Source: Desemzia sp045528445 (GTDB lineage Bacteria; Bacillota; Bacilli; Lactobacillales; Carnobacteriaceae). Taken from it: a stretch of DNA of 64,000 bases. The stretch is taken from contig NZ_JBGQQU010000005.1 in NCBI RefSeq assembly GCF_045528445.1, forward strand, positions 1 to 64,000. Reading direction: 5' to 3'. The translations under genes and the position numbers were made by a program. The stretch's first letter is position 1, and each line of letters begins with the position of its first letter. Below are positions 1 through 8,443 of this stretch, in pieces. The notes beneath the pieces were generated by a model, which saw only the letters and a list, made by a program, of their open reading frames with translations, did not search any database and was not told the DNA's origin.

Positions 1-180
1 GCAGCCTTATCCACTCGACTCACCTCTTATATGGTTTCTGTTCGTCAGACCAGAGTTTTGCCTTGGGCTTCCTTCAGATTCCACCTCACGGTGGACACCC
101 TTGCCGTCAGCTATATGCTTACCACTGTCAGGTCGCATTCGGGACTTGCACCCGTTAGAGTTCGCCCATGCTGGGCGAAC
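1..180 (-). mobile_element. Group II intron, 5' end (partial, runs off window)
   Basis: Read on the minus strand from 180, the sequence begins GTTCGCCCAGCATGGGCGAA and continues with blocks typical of domain I of bacterial group II introns: GGGTGCAAGTCCCG, GCAAGGGTGTCC, GTGGAATCTGAAGGAAGC, a GGTCTGA.GAACA block and a TGGATAAGGCTGC block. The first bases resemble the GUGYG 5' splice-site consensus but have U at the third position. The intron starts immediately after the T-run of the fructokinase gene's Rho-independent terminator, the insertion preference known for class C introns. The reverse transcriptase/maturase gene, if present, lies beyond the left edge. The class assignment is inferred; the intron call rests on recognised conserved blocks. 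Confidence 0.75.
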
Positions 181-213
181 GAAAAAAGGCCTCCGCTTTA
201 TTCAGTAGGCCCC
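181..213 (-). terminator. Terminator of the fructokinase gene, intron target
   Basis: On the minus strand GGCCT and AGGCC form the base of a hairpin around a loop of about 14 nt, followed by six T. It lies 16 nt past the fructokinase stop and abuts the group II intron. Confidence 0.7.
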
Positions 214-228
214 CTTATTGTTATGAAA

Positions 229-1086
229 TCAATTCATTTGTCCTGCTGCCAGCAGCAAGCTTCCTGTAATCCCTGCATTATCACCTAATCCAGGAGCAAC
301 AATGTATTCTTCCAAATCTGGAACTTGGACGTAACCATTCATCAATTCAGTAAACTTTTGACGAACTAATGGGTACAGCTGCTCTTGTTTCATGACCCCT
401 CCGCCTAGCACGATACGTTCTGGAGAAAGAATTAACGTATAATTCATCAAAGCCTGTGCTAAATAATAAGCTTCCATCTCCCACACTTCTTCTTGATCTG
501 CAAGCAAATGTCCCTTTTTACCAAATCTACCTTCAATGGCCGGTCCTGCAGCGATTCCTTCAAGACAATCTCCATGATATGGACAAGTCCCTTTATAATT
601 CTCATCAGGATGTAAACGTACGGGAATATGCCCCATTTCAGGGTGACCATAACCTTCTAATAGTTCTCCGTTGATTACAGCTCCGCCGCCGATTCCCGTA
701 CCGACCGTTAGATAGATACAACTAGTTAGTCCTTTGGCTGCTCCCATTTTTATTTCTCCTAAAGCAGCAGCATTGACATCTGTTGTCCAGCCTATCGGTA
801 TAGGATATCTTTTTTTCACAACGCCTAGGAAATCGTAGTACTTCCAAGCAGTTTTTGGTGTAGATGTAATATAACCATATGTATCTGAATTACGGTTGAC
901 ATCGATCGGTCCAAATGAACCGATACCGATAGCACTTACTTCGTATTGATCAAAAAAAGCAAATACTTTGGTCAGAGTTTCTTCAGGTGTTGTAGTCGGT
1001 ATACTGACTCTATCTTTGATAGTAAATTCTGAGTCGCTCACTGCACAGACAAATTTAGTCCCGCCAGCTTCAATTGCTCCAAACAT
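229..1086 (-). CDS. scrK: ROK-family fructokinase
   Basis: Phosphorylates fructose with ATP, feeding sucrose/fructose catabolism in the cytoplasm. The N-terminal GAIEAGGTKF is the ROK phosphate-binding motif, TTDVNAAALGE carries the likely catalytic Asp, GTGIGGG is the second phosphate loop, and the H..GTCPYHGDCLEG segment supplies the His/Cys zinc ligands of ROK kinases. Length of 285 aa is normal. An ATG three codons upstream (1095) is part of the AAAGGA ribosome binding site, so the ATG at 1086, 8 nt after that site, is preferred. It is monocistronic with its own terminator. Glucokinase or mannokinase activity cannot be excluded, but the close likeness to ScrK/GmuE favours fructose. Confidence 0.88.
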   Translation of the reverse strand: MFGAIEAGGTKFVCAVSDSEFTIKDRVSIPTTTPEETLTKVFAFFDQYEVSAIGIGSFGPIDVNRNSDTYGYITSTPKTAWKYYDFLGVVKKRYPIPIGWTTDVNAAALGEIKMGAAKGLTSCIYLTVGTGIGGGAVINGELLEGYGHPEMGHIPVRLHPDENYKGTCPYHGDCLEGIAAGPAIEGRFGKKGHLLADQEEVWEMEAYYLAQALMNYTLILSPERIVLGGGVMKQEQLYPLVRQKFTELMNGYVQVPDLEEYIVAPGLGDNAGITGSLLLAAGQMN

Positions 1087-1171
1087 ATTCTTCATCCTTT
1101 CAAAATCGAATTACCTCCTCATTATAACAAACTCTATCTAAAAAAAGAATTCGTTTTCATAATAAATCGGA

Positions 1172-1208
1172 CAAAAAAAACTCCGCCTAGGTTATAGACG
1201 GAAGTTTT
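1172..1208 (-). terminator. Terminator of the cyclophilin gene
   Basis: On the minus strand AACT(T)CCGTC pairs with GGCGGAGTT around a loop of about 9 nt and is followed by eight T. It starts a few bases after the ppiB stop codon. Confidence 0.75.
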
Positions 1209-1213
1209 TCGGA

Positions 1214-1804
1214 TTAAACAAATTCAATAGCTTCAATAACAACATCGTTTACAGGTTTGTCTTGGAATCCACGTTGAACCCCTTGGATATCATTCGCTAC
1301 ATCCATACCATCAATAACTTGACCAAAAACCGTATGACGTTGGTCTAACCAGGGTGTTCCACCGTTATTTTTGTATTCTTCAACAATTTCTGCTGGATAG
1401 CCGGCTGCTTCTAGTTGAGCCACCATATTTGCAGGTGTGCTTGATGCCGTTACGATGAAGAATTGACTTCCATTCGTATTTGGACCAGCATTTGCCATGG
1501 ACAACGCTCCGTTGATGTTGAAAGCTTCAGTAGAAAATTCATCTTCAAATGAATCTCCCCATAAACTTTCTCCGCCCATACCGCTTCCAGTTGGGTCTCC
1601 ACCTTGAATCATGAAATCAGGAATAACACGGTGGAAAACAATTCCGTTGTAATAGCCTTTTTCTGCTAAGCCTACAAAGTTTTCAACTGTTTTTGGAGCG
1701 ATTTCCGGAAATAATTTAATCGTAATGTCTCCCATATTTGTACGAATAACGGCTTTCTTTTCGTTTTCTGCCACTTCTTTTGACAATTGAGTATATGTGC
1801 TCAT
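1214..1804 (-). CDS. ppiB: Cyclophilin-type peptidyl-prolyl cis-trans isomerase
   Basis: Catalyses cis-trans isomerisation of Xaa-Pro bonds, a cytoplasmic folding helper. The cyclophilin core is plain: FHRVIPDFMIQGGD with the catalytic Arg, MANAGPNTNGSQFFI, and LDQRHTVFGQVI with the substrate-binding His. There is no signal peptide, so this is a cytosolic form, unlike the lipoprotein PrsA foldases. At 196 aa it is slightly longer than minimal PpiB because of an insert around PANMVAQLEAAGYPAEIVEEY, seen in Lactobacillales versions. A GGAGG ribosome binding site precedes the ATG at 1804. Single gene. Confidence 0.93.
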   Translation of the reverse strand: MSTYTQLSKEVAENEKKAVIRTNMGDITIKLFPEIAPKTVENFVGLAEKGYYNGIVFHRVIPDFMIQGGDPTGSGMGGESLWGDSFEDEFSTEAFNINGALSMANAGPNTNGSQFFIVTASSTPANMVAQLEAAGYPAEIVEEYKNNGGTPWLDQRHTVFGQVIDGMDVANDIQGVQRGFQDKPVNDVVIEAIEFV

Positions 1805-2064
1805 TTTTCATCCTCCTATATTGCGCTACTAGCTGCATAAGTCTTTTCTTTCTTTACACAGTTTTCATGATAACGAATCTTTTTTATGATTGCCACTATT
1901 ATTTTCCTTACATCCATCTTATTCTTCAAAACCGTCTGCAATATTCTATTAAGCATCTTTAGAGAACAGTGGAAAAACAAAACTTTTTTAAGCAGCTTTC
2001 GTATAGTTCATGGTATGATAAAAACAGCTTTATATTTTATTTTCTAAAGGAAGGAACAACCATC

Positions 2065-2556
2065 ATGTTCTCAAATTATCCACTTATAGCAGCATTTACT
2101 GCTATTGTATTTGCACAAATTATTAAAATACCTGTGGCTTATCTGCTAAAGAGAAAAACCTCGCTAGCTTTAGCTACTTCTACAGGTGGAATGCCTAGTT
2201 CTCATTCAGCTGCTGTTTCCTCATTGATTACAGCTCTTGCTTTGGAACACGGTATCGACTCTCCTTTAGTTGCCATTGCTAGTACATTTGGAGTCATTGT
2301 TATGTTTGATTCTATGGGAGTTCGTAGACAAAGCGGTGAACAAGGTATCTTATTAAATGAACTGATTATTGAATTTACTCGTTTGCGTGAAAAAGTTTGG
2401 AACTTATCACAAGATGCAACGACTGAAAAGTTTAACAAAGAACAGAAAGAGCGTCACTTGAAAGAATATTTAGGGCATAAACCGATCGAAGTATTCTTTG
2501 GAATCTTAACAGGTATTGGTGTAGCGTATGTCACTCAAGCCCTGTTTAATCATTAA
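2065..2556 (+). CDS. yuiD: Divergent PAP2-family membrane protein (YuiD type)
   Basis: A 163-aa membrane protein of the divergent PAP2 / DUF212 family. GGMPSSHSA near residue 45 is the family's signature, resembling the SxxH phosphatase motif of acid phosphatases, followed by VMFDSMGVRRQSG. Hydrophobic stretches at the N-terminus, residues 65-95 and the C-terminus suggest about four membrane segments. The open frame extends upstream to 1969, but the AAAGGAAGGA site just before the ATG at 2065 marks the start. Biochemical role is not established; lipid phosphate hydrolysis is possible by homology only. It lies just upstream of the ferredoxin-NADP reductase gene, in the same direction. Confidence 0.85.
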   Translation: MFSNYPLIAAFTAIVFAQIIKIPVAYLLKRKTSLALATSTGGMPSSHSAAVSSLITALALEHGIDSPLVAIASTFGVIVMFDSMGVRRQSGEQGILLNELIIEFTRLREKVWNLSQDATTEKFNKEQKERHLKEYLGHKPIEVFFGILTGIGVAYVTQALFNH

Positions 2557-2635
2557 TTGAATTGAACACCTGGAGTACCATACACTTTGTGTTATACTTA
2601 TTCGGAAAGTACAGCAATGAATTGTTGGAGGGTTA

Positions 2636-3631
2636 ATGTTGGAATCAATGAATGAAATATATGATATTACCATTATTGGCGGTGGGCCTGTGGGTATGTT
2701 TGCGGCTTTTTACGGTGGTATGAGAAATGCTAAAGTAAAAATTATCGATAGTCTGCCTCAACTCGGCGGTCAAGTTTCGATGTTGTATCCTGAAAAAGAT
2801 ATCTATGACATCCCAGTACTGCCGGTCATCACAGGTGAAGAACTGATCTCAAATTTGACTGTCCAAAACTCCCGCTTCGATCAAACCGTTTGTTTAGATG
2901 AAGAAGTGTTGGATGTCGTGAAAAATGATGACGAGATTTTTAAACTGACTACTAACAAGGGAAAACACTATTCTAAAGCCGTTATTATAGCTGCTGGGAA
3001 CGGGGCTTTTCAACCTAGAAAACTAGAGATCGATGATGCAGAGAAATACGAGCGCAAAACACTACATTACTATGTCAACAACATCGAGCAATTTAAAGAC
3101 CGAAATGTAGTCATTTGCGGTGGCGGAGATTCTGCGGTAGATTGGGCATTAACGCTTGAGCCGATTGCTAAAAAAGTTTATTTGGTCCATCGTCGAAATA
3201 AGTTCCGAGCTCTTGAGCACAGCATTTCTTTATTGGAGAAATCTAGTGTTGAGCTTCTTACGCCATTTGTACCGGTTGCACTTTCTGGAAATCATCACCA
3301 ACTAGACGCTGTCACCCTCAAGGAAGTACGCAGCGATAACGAAAAAGAAATCGAAGTGGATGACTTTTTAGTCAATTATGGTTTCACCTCTTCTATCGGC
3401 CCGATGAAAAAGTGGGGGTTTGAAGTTTCCCGTAATGAAATTCCGGTAAATACAAAAATGGAAACGACCATTCCTGGTATTTACGCTATCGGTGATATTT
3501 GTACCTATGAGGGTAAAATCAAATTGATCGCTACTGGATTTGGCGAAGGTCCGACAGCCATCAATAACGCTATGAGTTATATCAATCCAGATGAACGCGT
3601 ACAACCGATGCACAGCACAAGTTTGTTTTAA
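2636..3631 (+). CDS. Ferredoxin/flavodoxin--NADP+ reductase (YumC type)
   Basis: FAD flavoprotein of the thioredoxin-reductase-like FNR class, moving electrons between NADPH and ferredoxin or flavodoxin. Seen: the FAD dinucleotide fold GGGPVGMFAAFYGG near residue 15, the NADPH fold CGGGDSAVDWAL near residue 162, and the C-terminal FAD motif YAIGDICTYEGKIKL. The redox-active CxxC of true thioredoxin reductase is absent, which separates the two families. Length 331 aa is typical. The start is ambiguous: the strong GGAGGG is only 3 nt before the ATG at 2636, while an in-frame TTG at 2639 and ATG at 2648 have longer spacings. It could supply electrons to the NrdI flavodoxin encoded at 55.1 kb (inference). 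Confidence 0.9.
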   Translation: MLESMNEIYDITIIGGGPVGMFAAFYGGMRNAKVKIIDSLPQLGGQVSMLYPEKDIYDIPVLPVITGEELISNLTVQNSRFDQTVCLDEEVLDVVKNDDEIFKLTTNKGKHYSKAVIIAAGNGAFQPRKLEIDDAEKYERKTLHYYVNNIEQFKDRNVVICGGGDSAVDWALTLEPIAKKVYLVHRRNKFRALEHSISLLEKSSVELLTPFVPVALSGNHHQLDAVTLKEVRSDNEKEIEVDDFLVNYGFTSSIGPMKKWGFEVSRNEIPVNTKMETTIPGIYAIGDICTYEGKIKLIATGFGEGPTAINNAMSYINPDERVQPMHSTSLF

Positions 3632-3649
3632 TCGTTTATCTATTTATCT

Positions 3650-3691
3650 TGAAAGAGCTTTAGAAGCCGAAAACTTTTAAAGCTCTTTTTG
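3650..3691 (+). terminator. Terminator after the ferredoxin-NADP reductase gene
   Basis: AAAGAGCTTTA and TTAAAGCTCTTT form a long stem around a short loop, ending in a run of T. It lies about 20 nt after the stop codon at 3631. Confidence 0.8.
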
Positions 3692-3762
3692 CTTATCGTT
3701 TTATCATTTTCCTTTTTTATAGGTATAATAGGAATAGAGTTATTTCAAATGGAGGGATAAGT

Positions 3763-4269
3763 ATGGTAAAAGATGAAAATTTAATGCACAAAACTGCGGT
3801 AGATTTGCTGCATGAACGTGGTGTCCGCGAAGAGGATATTGCTGAGCTTGTTCTATTTTTACAAAATAAATATATTGAAGATTTGAGTTTAGAGGAATGC
3901 TTGATACATGTTAAATCGGTATTGAAAAAGCGCGAAGTTCAAAATACGATTTTAACCGGTATCCAATTAGACATACTAGCAGAGAAAAAACAATTGATGC
4001 ATCCACTTCAAGAGATCATCACAGATGATGAAGGGTTATTCGGTATTGATGAGATATTGGCGTTGTCCATTGTAAATGTATATGGATCGATTGGTTTCAC
4101 CAACTATGGTTACATTGATAAAGTAAAACCAGGAATCTTAGAAAAACTGAATAGTCATGAAGGCAATGAGGTTCATACTTTCTTAGATGACATTGTTGGA
4201 GCCATAGCAGCTTCAGCAGCTAGTCGCTTAGCCCATGATAATCCCTCTAAATCTGAGATCACGAAATAA
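3763..4269 (+). CDS. Phosphatidylglycerophosphatase A-related protein (YutG type)
   Basis: 168 aa, matching the PgpA/YutG family by FGIDEILALSIVNVYGSIGFTNYG and the C-terminal FLDDIVGAIAASAASRLAH. In PgpA the conserved acidic residues bind metal for dephosphorylating phosphatidylglycerophosphate; the DDIVGA segment fits that site. Unlike proteobacterial PgpA, the protein has few strongly hydrophobic segments and an N-terminal extension (residues 1-60) of charged helices, so it is probably soluble or peripheral. A strong GGAGG precedes the ATG. Single gene between two terminators. Family membership is well supported; the enzymatic role in Firmicutes is less certain. Confidence 0.8.
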   Translation: MVKDENLMHKTAVDLLHERGVREEDIAELVLFLQNKYIEDLSLEECLIHVKSVLKKREVQNTILTGIQLDILAEKKQLMHPLQEIITDDEGLFGIDEILALSIVNVYGSIGFTNYGYIDKVKPGILEKLNSHEGNEVHTFLDDIVGAIAASAASRLAHDNPSKSEITK

Positions 4270-4289
4270 AATTCTGTTGCTTTACCAAG

Positions 4290-4337
4290 CGGAAGCTTCA
4301 CTGCTCGTAACAATAGCAGTGAAGCTTTTTTACTTTA
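4290..4337 (+). terminator. Terminator of the pgpA-like gene
   Basis: AAGCTTCACTGCT pairs perfectly with AGCAGTGAAGCTT around a 9-nt loop and is followed by TTTTTA. Confidence 0.85.
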
Positions 4338-4340
4338 ACC

Positions 4341-4386
4341 AAAAAGAACGAATCCAGGAGACATAAATTCTGGATTCGTTCTTTTT
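4341..4386. terminator. Bidirectional terminator between convergent genes
   Basis: AAAAGAACGAATCCAG and CTGGATTCGTTCTTTT form a 16-bp stem with A/T runs on both sides, so it can end transcripts from both the pgpA-like gene and the minus-strand yut operon. Confidence 0.85.
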
Positions 4387-4394
4387 CAATTTTT

Positions 4395-5024
4395 TTATTT
4401 AAACGCCGTTTTCTTCGCATAAAAGTATACACTTGTAATCAACAGTTCTATCAGGACAAATGCCAAGATAAAACAGTGCATAAAAAAGGCTTCCGGCAGT
4501 GCCATAATGATGGGATCGGTAGAGGGATTAAAGATCCAGGCATCATTGTTAAAAAACAATTGATGGAACAGCACAAACAACTGGTCGAAATTTGCAGCAA
4601 TCAAAAACAGAATGATCAGCGGTGCAACTATTCCCCACATAAATGGTCTCAGCAATACCCAATTTCTTTTACTGTGTTTCAAATAACGCAAATAGAAAAA
4701 TGAAGCAATAGTTGTCACAATCAAAATACCATAATCCAGCAAAAACAATCGTTTTACTTCATAAAAATGAAAAAGCCCGCTTTCAGAACTTGGAAAATCA
4801 GGCATATTCAATTCATTTATCCATGGTTTATTCAAATAATCTAGCAACATACGGTAGTTCTCCATGATAATGTCTTTAGACAAACCAACCCGCTCAGGAA
4901 TATTGAAGTAGTCGACATCAAATGAATACAGCGGTGTAAAATTGATTGTAACCATAATAGCAAAAGAGATAATCCATAAAAAAATAGTCGCGATCCCTAA
5001 AAAATCAAGTGGTCTGGTTTTCAT
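4395..5024 (-). CDS. TIGR01906-family integral membrane protein
   Basis: About 209 aa with four hydrophobic segments: one near residues 10-28, and three after the loop (about 100-120, 130-155, 180-200). Lactobacillales carry this TIGR01906 membrane protein directly behind the NagD-like phosphatase gene, as here. Function is unknown. The ATG at 5024 overlaps the upstream stop (TGATG), implying translational coupling; the ATG at 5036 would add four residues and overlap the neighbour more. It is the last gene of the yunD-yutD-yutF operon and is followed by a strong terminator. Confidence 0.8.
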   Translation of the reverse strand: MKTRPLDFLGIATIFLWIISFAIMVTINFTPLYSFDVDYFNIPERVGLSKDIIMENYRMLLDYLNKPWINELNMPDFPSSESGLFHFYEVKRLFLLDYGILIVTTIASFFYLRYLKHSKRNWVLLRPFMWGIVAPLIILFLIAANFDQLFVLFHQLFFNNDAWIFNPSTDPIIMALPEAFFMHCFILAFVLIELLITSVYFYAKKTAFK

Positions 5025-5797
5025 CAAATATCCCACTCTCTTAAAGAGTTGAGAGTATATGTGGGTTGCACAGAGACATCAGCCAAATCTTCACGATTAG
5101 TAAAACCCGTTAGGACCAGCAATGTATCAATATCACTATTGATTCCAGCCAGAATATCTGTCTCATAGTTGTCTCCAACCATCAGCACATCTTGAGCAGG
5201 AAGATCCAATAGTTTCAATGCTTCTTCCATAATAATCGTTTCCGGTTTTCCAACAAAAGTCGGCTCAACTCTTGTGGCTGTTGTCAGTAATGCCGCTAAT
5301 GAACCAGCCCCTGGAACAAGTCCCTTTTCTGTAGGCAGATTAGTGTCTTTATTTGTAACGATGTACTGAGCACCTTTCCGTATCGCTAAAGTTGCGATTT
5401 TGAATTTCTCATAAGTTGCTGTTTCATCCAACCCTAAGACAACGTAATCTGGGTCATTTAGGTCTTCCACAAATCCTTTGTTTCTCAATGCTTGTTTTAA
5501 CCCTTCTTCGCCAATAACGAATACTTTGTTCCCATTGTCTAAAGATTTCAAATAATCAGCTGTTGCTAAAGAACTCGTGTAGACTTCGTTTGGAAATGCC
5601 TTAATCCCGAAATTCTCTTGCAAATTTTTTGCTGCGGATTCAGGTGTCTTCGTTGAATTATTCGTCAAAAATAAAAAAGGAATCTTTTTATCTCGTAATT
5701 GTTGAATAAACAACGGTGCTTCCGGTATTGGCTCTTTTCCTTTATACATTGTTCCATCTAAGTCAATCAAATAGCCTTTATAGTTCACATTACCCAA
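5024..5797 (-). CDS. yutF: HAD phosphatase, NagD/YutF (TIGR01457) family
   Basis: Cytoplasmic haloacid dehalogenase-type phosphatase. The motifs are in order: DLDGTMYKG (motif I with nucleophile and acid/base Asp), LTNNSTKT (motif II), the VGKPE lysine (motif III) and MVGDNYETDI (motif IV). A C2-type cap lies between motifs II and III, as in NagD and AraL. Length 257 aa is standard. Relatives dephosphorylate small sugar phosphates or nucleotides with broad specificity; the substrate here cannot be told. It starts 3 nt after the yutD-like gene and its stop overlaps the next start by TGATG, so the genes are co-transcribed. Confidence 0.9.
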   Translation of the reverse strand: MGNVNYKGYLIDLDGTMYKGKEPIPEAPLFIQQLRDKKIPFLFLTNNSTKTPESAAKNLQENFGIKAFPNEVYTSSLATADYLKSLDNGNKVFVIGEEGLKQALRNKGFVEDLNDPDYVVLGLDETATYEKFKIATLAIRKGAQYIVTNKDTNLPTEKGLVPGAGSLAALLTTATRVEPTFVGKPETIIMEEALKLLDLPAQDVLMVGDNYETDILAGINSDIDTLLVLTGFTNREDLADVSVQPTYTLNSLREWDI

Positions 5798-5800
5798 CCT

Positions 5801-6619
5801 TTATGATTTATTTTTGGCTCTGTCTACATCATTCCGACGAATGTTAAATCTTCTTGAACCTTTTTCATCTTTGACTGTCTTAACCACTACAGTCTCTTTT
5901 TCCGGTTTAACCATTTTTTCTTTAGGCGTCACTTCTTTTTGCACGAAATTCTGCTTTTTGACGGGTCTATTTCCGCGTTTATTTCCAGTATTTCCAGAAG
6001 CAGCTTGGCTTGAGTTGGTGTGTTCAGTATAGTCTTGAGTATGAGTTGGTTTGCGATTAGTAATATTTTTTCTCTTCTGCTTTTTCCGACGATTCGGTTT
6101 AGTCGTATTGGAAGAATTCTTTTTCGTTTCTAATCGTTTCAACACAAAATAAGGAGCACCAAAGTTGCAATACTCATACAAATAATCTTCTAGTTGACTG
6201 ATTTTTTTATCTTGGGGAACTTTGCGATTCTGATTGTCATAGAACCCTTTTAACCTTAATTGTTCAAATCCCCAATCTGCCACGATATAATCATATTTAT
6301 CTAATATAGGACTGTAACGTTCACTCAAACGTCTCGCATCAAATGCCTCACGGTAATCTTTGACAATTTCATATTGATCGCCATTTATTGTGATCATGGA
6401 TTGATCCACTCTTTGAACAATCAGATCTTTTTCTGGAATTACTGTTTCTTCAATACTTTTCCCTAATTGATCTGTGTTTACTATCGGCTCTTCTTTTTTA
6501 TGAGAGATTTTTTTTGCAGAAGATTGTTTGTAAGATTGTTTTGGTTTTGAATTTTTCTTTTCTCTAGTATGCGAATTCTTTTGAGAGGTGGTATCTTTTT
6601 TTTCATTTGGATTTGCCAT
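5801..6619 (-). CDS. yutD: YutD-family protein with long basic tails
   Basis: The conserved YutD (DUF1027) domain covers about residues 65-165: ITINGDQYEIVKDYREAFDA, then YIVADWGFEQLRLKGFYD and YEYCNFGAPYFVLKR. It is flanked by low-complexity tails rich in Lys, Ser, Asn and Gln: residues 1-45 and 168-272, the latter with RRKKQKRK. Typical YutD is about 100 aa, so the 272-aa length comes from these tails, which are likely disordered and could bind nucleic acid (inference). Function of the family is unknown. Operon position between yunD and yutF is conserved in Firmicutes. Confidence 0.85.
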   Translation of the reverse strand: MANPNEKKDTTSQKNSHTREKKNSKPKQSYKQSSAKKISHKKEEPIVNTDQLGKSIEETVIPEKDLIVQRVDQSMITINGDQYEIVKDYREAFDARRLSERYSPILDKYDYIVADWGFEQLRLKGFYDNQNRKVPQDKKISQLEDYLYEYCNFGAPYFVLKRLETKKNSSNTTKPNRRKKQKRKNITNRKPTHTQDYTEHTNSSQAASGNTGNKRGNRPVKKQNFVQKEVTPKEKMVKPEKETVVVKTVKDEKGSRRFNIRRNDVDRAKNKS

Positions 6620-6660
6620 CTTAATTCACCTTCGTTTCTGTTTACTGTTCAAAAGTTATT

Positions 6661-8040
6661 TTATACGATCGGATAGATTTTTTTCAAGTACTGTCCAACA
6701 ACATTGCGGATAAAAAGCGGAAAAATCAATTCATTTTTTCCTTGTAATTCAATCGTTGGAAAGAAAGGGATATACATAAAATGATCTACCGTCGCAAATG
6801 TATATCGCTCATTTAAGACAACTTCTTTTCCTTGCCACAACACTTCTCCTGTCAGAGGCTCCAAACTCAACCCGTTGTATAAAATTTCTCCAAAGTATTT
6901 TCCTCTGAAGCCCATGCCTTTAATAGGAAATTTTCTTAAATAGCCACGATTTTTTTCCATTTCCTGGACTACTCGAACCAGATCTGCACCACTCAGAGTG
7001 ACTCTTAAAATACGCATTGGATGAGGCAGCATTTTATGCAATTCATCATTTGTGACGATTCCCTTATCTAAAGAAGTCATAAATAATCCGGCATTCAATA
7101 CAGCAGCCTCTGTTTTAGCATAATACTTAACAGCCTCTAAGCTGATTTGTACCAATTCAGAATCTTGGTACCAGCTTACAGGTAATGACACTGGCAAGTC
7201 AGCAATCTGCTGTTGTTTCAACAGTTCATGACCCTTTATTTCATAGCTTTCAATCAATTCTTCTTCCTTACTGAGAGCTGGTACCTCTTCGATAGGAATG
7301 ACCGTTGCTGTGGAATGTACAATGGTTGTATTGTCTAATTCTAACACAATATGCCCGATATATTCCCCATATCTTCCAGCTGCTCCTAACAAAGAATTCC
7401 TTACTTTTTCCCCCTTAGGAAGTACATGATGCGTATGTGCACCGAGAATAACATCAATCATCGGGTACATCTCCCCGATTTTCCGGTCGGCGCCTATTCC
7501 TAAATGAGACAGAAGGATTATCGAATCTGTCAGCGGTGCTAATATTTCCAGCATATCTGAAATGGCATCAAAAGGATCTTTAATAGTCCACCCTAGAGGT
7601 ACATAGCTTGTAGGAAATTGGGCAGTCAAGCCAAACACTCCTAACCGATGTCCTTCTTTTGTCTTTAACAACTGAAAGGGGACAGTCCCTTCTGGAGTTT
7701 CACCAGTCTTAGTATCAAACATGTTTGAAATCACAGTTTTAAAATTTGCGGAATCATATAGGTGGTTCAATTGTTCCTTGGAGCTGCCTATTCCTTCATT
7801 ATTTCCAATCGTGGCAGCATCGTAGTGAGCTTCATTCATTAAATGGACCATTGCAGTTCCATTTGTAGCCTCGATCAAGGGGTGTACCCGATCACAAGCA
7901 TCACCTATATCAAATGAATAAAATGAATCTCCGTTGTTTTCCACTCGCTTTCGCTCATCACGTAAGAATTGAGATATACGAGGCCATTTGCTTAAATGCG
8001 AGTGAATATCGTTCGTATGATATAAATGAATCCGTTCCAT
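6661..8040 (-). CDS. yunD: Bifunctional metallophosphatase/5'-nucleotidase (YunD type)
   Basis: Two-domain UshA-like enzyme. The N-terminal metallophosphoesterase carries HTNDIHSH, DIGDACDR, the GNNEG segment, LSHLG and LGAHTHH, the full metal-binding set. The C-terminal 5'-nucleotidase domain (from about residue 290) binds the substrate. There is no signal peptide, so it acts in the cytoplasm, unlike secreted UshA. The frame opens at 8106, but an AAGGGG site 7 nt before the ATG at 8040 and the family N-terminus ERIHLYHTND mark the real start, giving 459 aa. First gene of the operon with yutD, yutF and the TIGR01906 gene, 41 nt before yutD. Confidence 0.9.
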   Translation of the reverse strand: MERIHLYHTNDIHSHLSKWPRISQFLRDERKRVENNGDSFYSFDIGDACDRVHPLIEATNGTAMVHLMNEAHYDAATIGNNEGIGSSKEQLNHLYDSANFKTVISNMFDTKTGETPEGTVPFQLLKTKEGHRLGVFGLTAQFPTSYVPLGWTIKDPFDAISDMLEILAPLTDSIILLSHLGIGADRKIGEMYPMIDVILGAHTHHVLPKGEKVRNSLLGAAGRYGEYIGHIVLELDNTTIVHSTATVIPIEEVPALSKEEELIESYEIKGHELLKQQQIADLPVSLPVSWYQDSELVQISLEAVKYYAKTEAAVLNAGLFMTSLDKGIVTNDELHKMLPHPMRILRVTLSGADLVRVVQEMEKNRGYLRKFPIKGMGFRGKYFGEILYNGLSLEPLTGEVLWQGKEVVLNERYTFATVDHFMYIPFFPTIELQGKNELIFPLFIRNVVGQYLKKIYPIV

Positions 8041-8376
8041 AACATTCCCCTTCGTCCCATAAAGTGAATCTTCCACTAGTCTAAAGTTTCTTCTCATTTT
8101 GTTCATTGGTTGAGCTCAGTATTCTTTATCCTTTAACTCTAAGTTGATTGCCTGGCTGCCTACTAGCGTGAACTAAAAGCAGCACACTTACATTGTATCA
8201 ATTATTACCACATTTTTCTTCCATTTCAGAAAAAGAATGTAGAAAAACTTTCTACAGAGTTCAGCTTTACAACAGTTTGATTCTAGAGATGTTTTTCATC
8301 CCATGAGTTATATAGTAAGCATTTCATTTTCTTACTAAACCAATATACAGAAAATAATCACTGTTTCAAACAAAAA
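8041..8376. other. Intergenic region upstream of yunD, nothing recognised
   Basis: AT-rich stretch between the yunD start and the terminator of the next minus-strand gene. It should hold the yunD promoter. No ORF, RNA gene or strong repeat was seen. Confidence 0.5.
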
Positions 8377-8419
8377 CAGCAGCACTGTGCCGTGTAAGCT
8401 CAGTACTGCTGTTCTACGT
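8377..8419 (-). terminator. Terminator of the ZIP-like gene
   Basis: On the minus strand AACAGCAGTACTG pairs with CAGTGCTGCTGTT (one mismatch) around an 11-nt loop and is followed by TTTTG. It lies about 25 nt past the stop codon at 8444. Confidence 0.8.
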
Positions 8420-8443
8420 TCTCCTAATCACCGTCTTGTCTTT

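Noticed and set aside
31..288. 85-codon plus-strand open frame at the left edge
   Set aside because: It lies antisense to the conserved group II intron domain I and the terminator; similar antisense frames are common over such introns. No ribosome binding site.
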